64,000 nt of DNA from Malania oleifera (GCF_029873635.1 NC_080423.1:104823773-104887772); one strand, 5' to 3'. Shown: positions 34,971-47,134, numbered from the stretch's first letter. The notes: generated from the letters alone by a model not told the origin. Numbers and translations: made by a program.

Positions 34971-35098
34971 ATGTATATGTTTATGAAATGACTTCCGCTG
35001 TTAGGATTATGTATATGAGTATGGTTGTATACTCGGTACCCACTTTCGGGTTGGGTTATATATTATGGTATCGGTGGTTGATGTGGCCGATATATGGT
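34971..35098 (+). mobile_element. End of a further gypsy-type LTR (remnant X)
   Basis: A 128-base stretch with CCCACTTTCGGGTTGGG, TATGGTATCGGTGG and the terminus CGGGGCGTCACA, the usual end of this LTR group. It sits between element D and the right half of the copia LTR, so D probably inserted into X and X into the copia LTR. The left part of X is lost. Confidence 0.7.
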
Positions 35099-35829
35099 GT
35101 ATGTATTATTTGTATTTAAAAAAAAATCGGGGCGTCACACAGACACTTGGAAAAGTCCTTATTATAAGTTCGGTTGACCGAAAACACTTAGTTCACTTCA
35201 GTTTGGTCCCCCGAAGTCAGGTTAACATTTTGACTTATCAAACATTCGGTTGATGGAGGCATTTTCAATGCATACATTTAGTCGCCCGAAGTCCTTTCAT
35301 TTTAGGTTCTAAGTCTTATTTTAAATCATGAGTTTCCCTTGATTGCATAGTTGATAGTGGGGACTTTCCTAAGTGTTTGTGCAAGGATCTAGGGTCAGTC
35401 TACGGTCTAGGCTTTTCGATTAAGCCTAAAAACCTGGTGTCGATCGATCGAAGGTCGACTGAAGTCTGTCTATGGTCATTTTTTTTCCTTATGGTCAATT
35501 TACTGTCATGTTGAGCGTATATTCCTACCATGCATGTCATGCATTAATTTTTACAGACCCAAATATAATAAATGCATTTAAAAATGAAGCACAAACAAGT
35601 CTTCTTCTTTTTCTCTTCATTTTCCTATTGAATATGCCAGGAGTATGATCTTTAAGTTCTTCAGGATTTCCATAAATCCACTCTCATGTGTGTGCTTTAT
35701 TGTAAACCTGCTCACAAACTAGATACACACATAAGATTCTTGTGTTTTGTCAGCATCAAAACCAGAGATTAGACTCAAAAATTTAACAATATTGTTGGGA
35801 ATAGGGCTAAATTAGCAGGGATGGACCCA

Positions 35830-36055
35830 TCACAGAAGCCACATGCATCGACTTGCCCGAGATGCCAAGAACGTGGAATATGCTTGTGACTTGGTCGAGC
35901 TACACTAACCTGCCTTAAAGTGTCATGCACGTGCAATGCACGTGACCTGGCCAAGCCACACCAACCTCCCCTAAGGTGTCAAGCATTTACAATGCACGTG
36001 AGCTACCCGAGCTGCACCAACTTGCCCCAAAATGAAATATGTGTGCAATGCACAT
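35830..36055. repeat. Minisatellite of about 56-bp units, continued after 38324
   Basis: About three units carry variants of GCACGTGACCTGGCCAAGC, CACCAACCTCCCCTAAGGTG and CAATGCA. A fourth begins at 36051 and resumes after LTR G at 38325 (CACATGACTTGGCTTGAGC). Confidence 0.85.
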
Positions 36056-37934
36056 TGTAACGACCTAAAAATTCATATTTTTTTTTATATGCTATATAAT
36101 TGTATTACTTTGATACCCCTGATAACATATACTATAACATCTCAGTCCCAAAGTGGGCACCGAGGAATACCTGTTCATAAGATAACACACCTATGCAGCG
36201 AAAAATATAAAATCATAATACCATAAATACAATACCAGAATTTCAGTATTTTCCCCAAAATATACATACACGTCACTCCAGAAACATCCACCAAACCTCC
36301 TAAGATTTACTAAAAAATACATCTCTTTGAAACACTTACCTTGCAGACAGGGCAGCGCAAACATCCTTTCTATCTCTGAGCTTGATCTGCTCGTCTAGTT
36401 GGGTCACCTGAAATGTGTTAAATTACTGGGATGAGACAACTCTTAGTAAGATGAAATATGCTATTACTAGTGTGTGGTAGCTGAGTTTACATGAATAATA
36501 TATTGTTAAACAACTGAAACTGAGATAGCATGTAAAATAATACACAGTATAACTCACACCTATGTGGCTTAAAGTACAACTGTTTCTGAACTTTCTATTT
36601 AACCATACTTTTAGTAATTATAAATATATCTACTGTTTTTCTATAAATCTATATATATACATAACTGTGAAAACTTCCCTAGATGGTTGTATGTCATGAT
36701 TTAATCCCTCATAACAGGGTTGTGAGGCCCGTAGACGGGAGTTAACACTGGTTGGCCTATCAGGATAAGTCAACTGAAACCTTTGTTGTTAGACCAGCCG
36801 CCTCAACCCAGATTACTGAGGAGCCTACAATTTCTCCCAAGGCACGGTTGACTACTAATAAAATTCACACACTGTTTGAGATATGTGGTTGCACTTTGAA
36901 CTGAAATAGCAACGGTACCATGCTCTGAAATCTGATATGATCCATTAGCGTCTGATATTTTATTTTATATATATATATATATATATATATCTTACTGTTT
37001 TACCATGATTCTATTTCAACTGTAATAACCATAACATTATAAATGCTGATTTGAATAAACTGTAATATTTGAACGTTATGGTTTTGTAATCTGAGTATCA
37101 TGGTATGCTGAAAATGCTGTAAAATATCTTTCTGTGGGTATACTGTAAATCTTGATTATGTAAATTCTGTAAAACATATTTCTATACATATATACTGAAA
37201 ATCATGATACTATGGAAGCTGTGCAAATTCTATACTGAATTGATATTTACTCATGCTACACAATTAAATGAATGAAACCCATATACTGAAGCCCGTATTT
37301 TCCTAATAATAAAGATAATTTATGATATGAGGAATTATCTTGAAAACACATAACTTCATACCTTTAAACATCTAGAATTCATATCCCAAAATACATATAT
37401 TTTTTTGGTAAAAATTCCTAAAATTACTAGCATTGCATATTTTCTTTACCTCACTAACTGGGAAGCCTAACTCCAACTTTATCCTCACGCCCCCGGCATA
37501 CCAAACACAAAATCTTGGAATATAAATATATATTTCCCCAGGCTCACATATCTCTTTAACCTATAAAATTCTAAACTTCTAATTAATTATTAATATTACC
37601 TGAGTTCTTGAGAAAATACTCGCTGGGATTCTCAACCCATGCCTGTGGTGTTTGAAAACCTAAACCCTAAAATCACAACACCCTAATTTAATCAACTCAA
37701 ACTTCAGTATATTTCATTTAACACAAGATCTGGGTTTAGAAAAGTTTGATAACTATAAAAACGTTAAAATAACCTACTTACCCTGATTTTAGAATGGTGC
37801 CTAAACTCCTCAAACCAAAATTCTGCTCTGGGTAAGATGTAGAGAATTTCCCCAAGATCAATGTAGTAGCTTCTGATCGTTGAACTAGGGAAAAATGGAA
37901 CCAAAATCTTAGAGAGAAGGCAGAGGATCCGAAA

Positions 37935-37981
<47 letters not shown>

Positions 37982-38324
37982 CAACTGAATTTTCGCCAAA
38001 AATCTGATTTTCACGTATTTATAGATGGCTGACCACGTGGCTTTGTTGACAAGACACGTAGCCTCGTCAACGAACAAAAGAAGGGAGTTCATCAACGAAG
38101 GTTACGAGTTCGTTGACGAACCAATGTCTTAAATTTCCTCCTCTTAGTATCACTTCTTCGACGAGACACTAAAACTCGTCCACGAACCTTACAAGGGCAT
38201 TTGTCGACGAAACCAGGGCGTTCGTCGACAAACCCTGCTTTGCCCCTTTTTGGATTTTCTTTTTCTCACATTTATCCCTCTTCCTCTCTATTATTTAATT
38301 GCTATTATTTTCTGAGTCTTTACA
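36056..38324 (-). mobile_element. Gypsy-type solo LTR G, 2269 bp, minus orientation
   Basis: Plus-strand ends TGTAACGACCTA (36056) and GAGTCTTTACA (38324), with the exact target duplication CACAT (36051-36055 and 38325-38329). On the minus strand it has TCGTCGACGA-like palindromes (38040-38235), a TATA box (CTATAAATA, minus of about 38016-38024), a GA/CT tract (37939-37977) and the leader-motif relative at 37860-37884. No coding sequence is inside. It interrupts a minisatellite unit. Confidence 0.93.
37939..37977. repeat. (GA)n microsatellite in LTR G
   Basis: Uninterrupted GA run downstream of the TATA box in element orientation. Confidence 0.95.
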
Positions 38325-39435
38325 CACATGACTTGGCTTGAGCTAAATCGAGTTGCCTTCTCGCCAAACTGGAAAGCTCAGTCGAGTTTGCACATGCTCA
38401 CGTAGATAGTTACCAATCCATCCATAACCAACCATGTCGTAAGTGGAAAGCCTATTTCCAAAGAGAGCAATTAAGCCATAAGAAACCAAAGGATAAAAGA
38501 GGATGACACAGGGGAAAGACGTAAGACACAATTAAACTCAAAATCCACACTCCCAAAAATTCTCTTTTTCATCCTTCCAAACCTGTTCACTAACTTAAGC
38601 ATTGGTGAAATTTCCTAAAGACCCCCAGAATCTTCCAATAACTCATTTTAATCTTGGAAATGAAGGTGAGAGTGATTCCTTATCACTCTTCCATTAAAGC
38701 AACCTCATATATATATATAATCCAAGAGTATATATGTACATGCATTAGATGATTTATTCAAATATGAATAAAATTAATTTCTGGCTAGAATACCTAGTAG
38801 GGTTATTATAATTTAGTCTTTTATTTTTTAACCCAAGGTGCTACACATGTGTCATGATAAATGAAATGATTTATAATTCCCTTATAGGTGCCTCACTAAA
38901 TTAAACAATTTAAAATAGCATAGACATAAGGTTTCTAGCTAGCTAGGTCATGACTCTACATTCATTGTTCCGTATGCACCCTCTCGAAAAATGGACTAAA
39001 CAACAACATATTTGACTTAGAAAGAAGCCAAAATTTTAGATTTGAAAATGAAAAGTGAATCTACTTTTGTTTAGTTTATGTGATATGAAAAAATAAAAAT
39101 AGAGTTGGAATGGACGACTTAGAAATCTCATTCGTTGCAACTAGTGTAATGTCTAAACTAAAAGTGTTAAATTTTACCTTTTTGTAGTTCACGATTCATT
39201 TCGAGCAAAAAATGATAAAATAAAACTGAATCATTGTAAAAATGAGAAAAAAAATATGATTTGAAAACGAGATGAACACTTTATATTATACAATTCAAGC
39301 CTTAAATTGAGAAAAAGAAGAGAATAAACACGCAAACTTATACATGGGGCTATTAATTTATTCACACAACTCTATTTCTAAAATAAGTAATTACTTATAC
39401 AAATATAAAAGTAAATACGGAAAGATGACTTCAAA
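38325..39435. other. Unassigned AT-rich DNA
   Basis: After the last minisatellite unit no gene or clear transposon boundary is visible. Confidence 0.5.
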
Positions 39436-39570
39436 AGTCTTTTCAATCATCCAATCGAGTTCCAACAAATAATAACGAAAATCCTTTTCTCGTATTTTGT
39501 GCTTGTATTTTTTCCGACCAAAAGGTAAACTCTTGAAAAATTAATTAATTGGAGATAAAGGTCAATGTAA

Positions 39571-39599
39571 TGTGTGTGTGTGTGTGTGTGTGTGTGTGT
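39571..39599. repeat. (TG)n microsatellite
   Basis: A TG run, longer than the equivalent run near 42098-42112 in the second copy. Confidence 0.95.
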
Positions 39600-40446
39600 C
39601 GTAAGGAGTTAACATTACTATTTTAAGAAATATTCTTTGTCATGTATAATCTAAAACATCATACTTAAATCTCACAAAAGTATTAAATGTAAGAAAACCA
39701 AGAAAGTAAATGCAATAAGCAAGGGTTTGCAAAATCTAAAAGAAAGATGTAGCTTATAATCAACCCAATATTATATTTATTAAGATATAAATAATGATAA
39801 AAATATCCAGCATCAAACTCGTAGATTCATTCAGCCAAATTTTTTTACCAATATTGTATATAGATATGTGTGGGTCTGGAACATGTGCGAGGCTTGTACG
39901 TGGAAAATAGTCACCACTTATCATTGTGAGTAAAAATATTTTTTTGTTATAATAGATAGCTAAATTTTATAATTAAGTAATTATTAATTAAGAATGTTAG
40001 CGCTTACTTTGAGTTTGTACATCTGTCAACAACTTGAACAATTCGGATCTATGGTCTGACTATTTATTTGATAAAGTATATAAAAATGAAGATTATGTTT
40101 ATAGAAGTGAGCTAGCCCTCTTTTTCTAAGAAATAACATAAATTAGTTAGGATTACAGCATAATGAGGTGATGAATTAATTGGGCAAATATTATAGTATG
40201 AGAAGTTGATAAAGGAATATTAAAAATGATTAATAGCATCTAAACATTATTTTTAAAATCATTGTAGCACTCGTTGTCTAGGCTTGCATATTAATCTATA
40301 GAGTAAGAGAGGTAAAAATATTATTAATTTTCATAGATTTTTGAGCTAAAAATATTATTCATTTAGTATATTAATTTAATTTAATATATAGTCATCATTG
40401 ACTTTTGTGCTAAAAGTATTATTATTTCCCATATGTTATTTATACA

Positions 40447-40770
40447 TGTTAAGGATAATATCAAGTCAGATCATCACTTGGCAATATCATAAGAACCTTC
40501 CACCGTCATCACAGCAAGCAATAAGCAAGGCACTGCAAAAGATAGCAAGGCGCTGCAGAGGATTAGCAAAGATTCTTCTAGAAGTAAAAGATCATTTCTG
40601 GTAGGACAACATTGATCTTGATTGTGTGGAAAGTTGTTAGCTCTAGAATGTGTTAATAAAAGCAATGTAATAGCACGATAGAATGTATGAAAGAGAAATG
40701 GAATAAATATTGAATTCCCTTGAGCACTCCATCCAACACTTGATGCTCATGTTGAGAAATTATCCCAATA
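40447..40770 (+). repeat. Ty1/copia LTR, copy 1 (324 bp)
   Basis: Starts TGTTAAGGATAAT and ends ATTATCCCAATA, an inverted match with terminal decay. It is followed by TGGTAACAAAGC, a mutated tRNA-Met PBS. Same length as the copy at 43028-43351. Confidence 0.88.
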
Positions 40771-40820
40771 TGGTAACAAAGCTCATATGAGACTCGCATC
40801 CTGCATCCTTTCATATTTCC

Positions 40821-41676
40821 ATGGCTTCGAGTGATTCTTCACCCAGCTCCACAACACAGAATCCACCTTCCATGGCCCCTAACCCTACCCTTAATTCCAC
40901 TAGCCACTTCATCACTATAAAGCTTCCACAACACAAAATCCACCTTCCATGGCCCCTAACCCCACCCTTAATTCCACTAGCCACTTCATCGCTATAAAGC
41001 TTACCATCGACATTTTCCTTCTCTGGAAGGCAAAGATGGTACCCTTTCTTAAGGGCCATCAACTCTTTGGTCATGTGGATGGTGCTTCTCCTATGCCTTC
41101 TCCAATGATCAATGATGCCCCCAATTTCAATTATACTCAGTGGGTCTTACGCGACCAACTCATCCTATCTGCCATTATTTCATCTTTGTTTGACTAGGTG
41201 CTAGCCCAAGTTCTTAACTGTGACATTGCTCATCATGTTTGGACTACCCTATAGACTCTCTTTTCTTCTAAATCCACTGCCCAAGTGATGACGAATCAAT
41301 ATCAGTTGGCCACTCTTAAAAAGGGCTCTGAGTCCATTAAGATTATTTTCATAGAGCGAAGATTTTGGCTCCTTCCTTAGGCGCCGCTGGGCAGCCCCTC
41401 TCCCCTTTTGAATTTTCAATTTATTTACTTGCTAGCATTGGGACAAATTATGATCCCTTGGTCACCTCTCTCACAACTCAAGATGATCCCCTCTCACCAC
41501 AACAAATATACAACTTCTTGCTTACACAAAAATCTTAGTTAGCCCATTAAACCCAGATAGTGCTCACTACCCAATCTCTGGCCCCTCACAATAATTTAGT
41601 CAAATCTCCTAACTCATTTGGTTCCTCACCTCAGGGTAGAGTGCCACGCCCTGAACCCTCCAGGTGGGGCTCGGAG
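40821..41676 (+). pseudogene. Copia gag fragment, copy 1
   Basis: Starts at ATGGCTTCGAGTGATTC. Resembles the plant copia gag N-terminus: HFIAIKLTIDIFLLWKAKMV, then WVLRDQLILSAIISSL and FSSKSTAQVM. A 77-base tandem duplication (40849-40925 and 40926-41002) shifts the frame. In-frame stops follow from about 41196. The copy ends at LTR H. Confidence 0.88.
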
Positions 41677-41938
41677 TGTGATGAGACTAATCACCGTTTC
41701 TGATACCATATTTAACATACACGCAACGGAAAATAAAGAACAATCTCAAATAAAATACCAGCGTACTATATACAACCCAAAAAGGAGTATCCCTTCAGTT
41801 TATATTACATAACCAGAAATTCTAAAACATAATTATACATATTTTAGTTCTTACTACCACCCAAAATTTATCCAAAATTCTCAACCCTGCCCCTAAGCTT
41901 TCTAAGCTCAATCACCAGAAGGACATGAAAAGTCAATA
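41677..41938 (-). mobile_element. Truncated copy of LTR H in duplication copy 1
   Basis: Starts TGTGATGAGACTAATCACCG at the same position in gag as LTR H in copy 2, and stops after about 260 bases. Its presence shows H was in place before the tandem duplication. Confidence 0.85.
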
Positions 41939-41969
41939 TGTAACGACCTGCCTAATTTACCACATATCA

Positions 41970-43027
41970 ACCATCCAATTGAGTTCCGACAAATAATAAC
42001 GAAAATCCTTTTCTCGTATTTTGTGCTTGTATTTTTTCCGACCAAAAGGTAAACTCTTGAAAAATTAATTAATTGGAGATAAAGGTCAATTTAATATGTG
42101 TGTGTGTGTGTCATAAGGAGTTAACATTACTATTTTAAGAAATATTCTTTGTCATGTATAATCTAAAACATCATACTTAAATCTCACAAAAGTATTAAAT
42201 GTAAGAAAACCAAGAAAGTGCATGCTATAAGCAAGGGTTTGCAAAATCTAAAAGAAAGATGTAGCTTATAATCAACCCAATATTATATTTATTAAGATAT
42301 AAATAGTGATAAAAATATCCAGCATCAAACTCGTAGATTCATTCAGCCAAATTTTTTACCGATATTGTATATAGATATGTATGGGTCTCGAACATGTGTG
42401 AGGCTTGTACGTGGAAAATAGTCACCACTTATCATTGTGAGTAAAAATATTTTTATGTTATAATAGATAGCTAAATTTTATAATTAAGTAATTATTAATT
42501 AAGAATGTTAGCGCTTACTTTGAGTTTGTACATCTGTCAACAACTTGAACAATTCGAATCTATGGTCTGACTATTTATTTGATAAGGTATATAAAAATGA
42601 CGATTATGTTTATAGAAGTGAGCTAGCCCTCTTTTTCTAAGAAACAATGTAAATCAACAAGGATTACAACATAATGAGGTGATGAATTAATTAAGCAAAT
42701 ATTATAGTATGAGAAGTTAATAGAGGAATATTAAATATAATTAATAAGATCTAAACATTGTTTTTAACTTGGTTTGTTGTTAGATCTTTTGCAAGTTGTA
42801 TGGCTTATTTAGTCCCCTAAAATATATATTAGATTAAAATCACTGTAGCACTCGTTGTCTAGGCTTACATATTAATCTATAGAGTAACCGAGGTAAAAAT
42901 ATTATTAATTTTCATAGATTTTTGAGCTAAAAATATTATTCATTTAGTATATTAATTTAATTTAATATATAGTCATCATTGACTTTTGTGCTAAAAATAT
43001 TATTATTTTCCCTATGTTATTTATACA
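41970..43027 (+). repeat. Tandem duplication copy 2, flank upstream of the copia LTR
   Basis: Close copy of about 39438-40446. The main difference is roughly 70 extra bases at about 42768-42838, deleted in copy 1 or inserted here. Copy 2 continues through the copia LTR and gag. No gene. Confidence 0.88.
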
Positions 43028-43351
43028 TGTTAAGGATAATATCTAGTAAGATAATCGCTTGGCAATATCATAACAACCTTCCACCATCATCACAACAAGC
43101 AACAAGCAAGGCACTGCGAAAGATAGCACGGTGCTGCAGAGGATTAGCAAAGATTCTTCTAGAAGTAAAAGATCATTTCTAGTAGGACAACATTGATCTT
43201 GATTGTGTGGAAATTTGTTAGCTCTAGAATGTGTTTATAAATGCAATGTAATAACACGACAGAATGTATGAAAGAGAAATGGAATGAATATTGAATTCCT
43301 TTGAGCACTCCATCTGACACTTGATGCTCATGCTGAGAAATTATCTTAATA
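43028..43351 (+). repeat. Ty1/copia 5' LTR, copy 2 (324 bp)
   Basis: Starts TGTTAAGGATAAT and ends ATTATCTTAATA; the inverted ends support the limits. Confidence 0.88.
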
Positions 43352-43363
43352 TGGTATCAGAGC
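43352..43363 (+). promoter_or_regulatory. Copia primer-binding site
   Basis: TGGTATCAGAGC directly after the LTR, complementary to initiator tRNA-Met. Confidence 0.93.
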
Positions 43364-43401
43364 TCATATGAGACTCGCGTCCTGCATCCTTTCGTATTTC
43401 C

Positions 43402-43865
43402 ATGGCTTCCAGTGATTCTTCACCCAACTCCACAACACAGAATCAACCTTCCATGGCCCCTAATCCCACCCTTGATTCCACTAGCCACTTCATCACTATA
43501 AAGCTTACAATCGACAATTTCCTTCTCTGGAAGGCACAATCTGTACCCTTTCTGAAGGGCCATCAACTCTTTGGATGTAGATGGCTCTTCTCCTATGCCT
43601 TCTCCCATGATCAACGTTTCCCCCAATATTATACTTAGTGGGTCTTACACAACCAACTCATCCTATCTGCCATTAATTTATCTTTGTTTGACTAGGTGCT
43701 AGCCCAAGTTCTTAACTGCGACATTGCTCACGATGCTTGGACTACACTACATACTCTCTTTTCTTCTCAATCCACTGCCCAAGTAATGCAGACTCAGTAT
43801 CAGTTGGCCACTCTCAAAAAGGTCTCTGAGTCCATTAAGATTATTTTCATAGAGCCAAGACTTTT
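43402..43865 (+). pseudogene. Copia gag, first part
   Basis: Begins MASSDSSPNSTTQNQPS, then KLTIDNFLLWKAQSVPF, a frame change after GHQLFG, WVLHNQLILSAI, and VLAQVLNCDIAHDAWTTL with HTLFSSQSTAQVMQTQ. This is the copia gag (UBN2-type) domain. It is cut at 43865 by LTR F and resumes at 46094. Confidence 0.9.
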
Positions 43866-44688
43866 TGTGATGACCCGAAGAATAATGGTATTTAAATAAT
43901 AAAAGAAAGGGAAATGGAAACCGGAAACAGAAGGAGGTAGTCGACGACGTTGCATTTTGGAAAGGATAATCCCAGGAATTTTTTAGCTCCTCGTCGACGA
44001 ATACAAGAGACTCGTCGACGAGGGTATAACAGGAGCTCGTTGACGAGAATGGGATTCGTTGACGAAAATATAATTGGGCTCGTTGACAAGGTGATGTGGC
44101 TTATCGACGAGGAAATACCGAGGGGATGATTTTGGGGTTTCTAAATTTCATCGATGAAGGGGAGAGTTCGTTGATGAATTTCGTATTGACCTTGTCGACG
44201 AGGTGACGTGGCTCGTCGACAAAGGCCACAGTGTAAATAGGCCTAAAGTTTATTTTTGGACGAAATTTTCTGCGCAGAGCTTCTCTCTCTCCTATCCTTC
44301 AGTCCCTCCTCCTTCTCACTAAGATTTTGGGCAGGATTTCTACCGGTTCGATGATTTGAAGCCACCACGATGCTCCTAGGAAAGTTCTCTACAAGTCTGC
44401 TGGAGTGGATCGTCGGTGGGGCTGAGTTGGAAACCGTCCCAAATCCAGGGTAAGGCTTTCTACTCAACATTTGGATTTTTGACATTTGTAGAAAGTGTTA
44501 TACGCGTAGAAATACTGAACTTTAGTTCTGGGGAATGTTATTTCCAGGGTGTTGAGTTGGGAACCCTGTGGGTGCTAGAAAAATTTTCTTAGGGGCTTTG
44601 CAGGAATCAGGTAAGGAGATAAACTAAGTTAGTTCTTTTTAAGAAAATGTATGTATATATAGCATTTGATTTCAAGAAAGTAAATATG

Positions 44689-44722
<34 letters not shown>

Positions 44723-46093
44723 TTATATTTGAGAAAACACTGTTGAAAATGATAGTATGTTGAATATATGAAAAATCTGTTGGTGTGGCATGAGTATAAA
44801 ATGTTATGAAATACTATTTTCTGGAAATGTGATTATGATATGGATTTTTATAATGGAAAATCGGCGTATGAGCCGAGATTTTTATATGTTTTGCTGGCGT
44901 ACGGGCCGTGCTATGTGTATAACTTGCCAGCGTACGAACTGAGCTATGAATATATTTTGCCGGCATATGGGCCGTGCTATGGATGTGATTTGCTAGCGTA
45001 CGGGCTATGCTATGATTTTTTTGCCGGCCTACGGGCCGAGCTATGGAAATGATTTGCCAGCGTACAGGCTATGCTATGATTTGCTAGCGTATGGGCCGAG
45101 CTATGGTAAAATATGTAATACCGGCGTACGGGCCGATGATTTTCATGATATATGTATATATATGAAAAATGATATGATTGATCTGATAATTAATGATATG
45201 AAATATCCATGTATCATAGTTTCAGTAAAAGTTATATGATATTAGAACCTGATTGCCTCTAGGTTACCACTTGCACGGTACCGTTGCTATGTGTCCATGG
45301 TTTTTGTGATCATGATATTTGTGTTAACACCTCTGTATGGAGTGGTGTGAGATTGGATGGTCGACGTGGTTTTTAAGAAGTGTGTGAGCACCCCTGGTGT
45401 ACAAATCAGGTTTGGCAGACTCATCAGATTTATAGACTGTACTTTTGACTTGGCGGTGGTCGGCCAACCATTGTCAGGTCCCGCCTTTGGGCCACACAAC
45501 CCAGTCATGTGGGGGTAATACATGACAACAACCAGCTAACCTAATAGGAATGTTTTTGTATTATATTATATGAGATGAATATGCTTATGATGATGCAGTA
45601 TGTTCTGCCATGTTTCGATGATATATATGTTTTCCCAGATTTGACAAAACAGTTACTGAATATGTTCTGTATGGTATATGTATAACACGGAATACTCATG
45701 TTGCCACACACTGGTATTAGTTTATTTTCCTTACTGAGAGATGTCTTACCCCAAAATTTTATAAACTTTTCAGGAGCCCCAGATAGGAGAGCGGGTAAAG
45801 CCCTGCTGATCTAGTATGGTAGATCTGCCCTTCCAGAAGGGTAAGTATTTGATAGGGTCATCTTTTTGGGTTGGGTGTTGTGTATGTATATATATATACA
45901 GTGATTGTAGTAACTCTGGTATTGTGTATGGTAAAATGAGATGTATATGATTGTATGCTTCCTGCTGCTTAGACTTCTGCTATATGTTCTGATATATCCT
46001 TGGTACCCACGGGTCCAGGTGGGCTATGATATGTCGAGCTTTGCGATATTATATTTATTGAAAAAAAATATGGAAATTAAGCAGGTCGTCACA
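43866..46093 (+). mobile_element. Gypsy-type solo LTR F, 2228 bp, inside copia gag
   Basis: Starts TGTGATGACCCGAAG and ends GCAGGTCGTCACA. Flanks CTTTT (43861-43865) and CTTTG (46094-46098) form a 5-bp target duplication with one change; the copy 1 gag has the uninterrupted site (GATTTTGGCTCC). Contains TCGTCGACGA-like palindromes (43936-44222), a TATA-like GTAAATAGG, a short CT tract, the leader motif TCGATGATTTGAAGCCACCA (44348-44370), the array at 44850-45135 and CCCACGGGTCCAGGTGGG near the end. No coding sequence. Confidence 0.92.
44850..45135. repeat. Tandem array of about 40-bp units in LTR F
   Basis: Seven or more degenerate units contain variants of GCCGGCGTACGGGCCGAGCT followed by ATG. 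Reading frames over it (for example repeats of AYGPCY) are by-products. Confidence 0.88.
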
Positions 46094-46407
46094 CTTTGGC
46101 TCCCTTTTTAGGCGCCGCTGGGCAGCCTCTCTTCCCCTTTGAAATTTCAATTTATTTACTTGCTAACCTTGGGACAAATTATGATCCCTTGGTCACCTCT
46201 CTCACAACTCGAGATGATACCCTCTCACCACAACAAATATACAGCTTCTTGCTTACAGATGAATCTTAGTTAGCCCATCAAACCCACACAATGCTCATTA
46301 CCCATTCTCTGGCCACTCATAATAATTCAGTCAAATCTCCTAACTCATTTGGTTCCTCACCTTAGGGTAGAGTGCCACTCTTTGAACCCGCCAGGTCTGG
46401 CCCGGAG
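46094..46407 (+). pseudogene. Copia gag, second part
   Basis: Continues gag after LTR F: the equivalent of LLASLGTNYDPLVTSLTT-type sequence, then DDTLSPQQIYSFLLT and VKSPNSFGSS with stops. Ends at LTR H. Parallel to 41358-41676 in copy 1. Confidence 0.85.
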
Positions 46408-47125
46408 TGTGATGAGACCAATCACCGTCTCTGATACCATATTTAAGATACATGCAGCGAAAAATAATGAACAACCTCAAATAAAATACCAGAGTACTAT
46501 ATACAACCCAAAAAGGAGTATCCCTTCACTTTATGTTACATAACCAGAAATTCTGAAGCATAGTTATACATATTTCAGTTCTTACTACCACCCGAAATTT
46601 ACCCAAAATTCTCAGCCCTGCTCTTGAGCTTTCTAAGCTCGATCACCAGAAGGACCTGAAAAGTCAATAATTCCTTGGGGTGAGACACCTCTAAGTAAAG
46701 AAGAAATAAATTATTGTAGTGTGTGGCAGAAGAGTTTTAATATATATATAAAATATAAACTTATCAATTAATCAACAATAACTGGCAAGGAACATACAAA
46801 CTGTAGTCACACAAACAAAAGCAATATTTATAGCGAAAGTTCCCAAGGATTGGGAAGATTACACGCCCATACATGTATCTTTCCTCTGCTCTGATATCGT
46901 TTGTAATAATCCAGAGAATTAAACAAGGTCTCGTCAACGAACGCAGGGGATTCGTTGACGAGAACATATGAGGGCCTCGTCGACAAGAATATGTCCCGTC
47001 AACGAGAAGATACCGAGAAGGGGTTTTTGATAGTTTGAAATTTGTCGACAAAGGGTTCAGGTTCGGCAACGAAATTCTTAGGAACTTGTTGACAAGATGA
47101 CGTGTCTCGTCGACGAATCCGGATC

Positions 47126-47134
47126 TATAAATAG
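47126..47134 (+). promoter_or_regulatory. TATA box of LTR I
   Basis: TATAAATAG, about 45 bases ahead of a CT tract and downstream of the palindrome array. The same order is seen in LTRs F, G and H and in the 3' LTR of E. Confidence 0.75.

Larger units (their letters stand above)
27937..35788 (-). mobile_element. SIRE-like Ty1/copia solo LTR, minus orientation, opened by gypsy DNA
   Basis: Outer ends TGTTAGAATTGG (27937) and AATTTAACA (35788) with the exact target duplication ATATT (27932-27936 and 35789-35793). On the minus strand the left end reads TTCACCCCCTCTTGGGAAT, and an inner segment near 28185-28225 reads GACGGGACGTAGGC, then GCCGAACCGCGATAACATA. The same phrases occur in the plus-oriented LTR C at 61156-63326, so both belong to one SIRE/Maximus-like group (lineage name is inference). 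The LTR is split into 27937-28876 and 35099-35788 by gypsy element D and remnant X. The right part has repeated GGTTGACCGAA / GGTCGACTGAA words (35180-35460). No copia coding sequence is inside. Confidence 0.87.
39436..41938 (+). repeat. Tandem duplication, copy 1 (copia 5' end plus start of LTR H)
   Basis: Runs parallel to the copy starting at 41970: the same 1-kb upstream flank, copia LTR, 5' gag, and first part of LTR H joined at the same point (CGGAG|TGTGATGAG). Copy 1 ends at AAAAGTCAATA inside H. It lacks LTR F, has a longer GT run (39571-39599), and carries a private 77-bp duplication in gag. A 31-base filler, TGTAACGACCTGCC and following (41939-41969), which resembles an LTR end, joins the copies. 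Confidence 0.9.

Noticed and set aside
44840..45239. Small repetitive protein (AYGPCY-type repeats)
   Set aside because: The frame follows the tandem DNA array of LTR F, and several overlapping frames are equally open.
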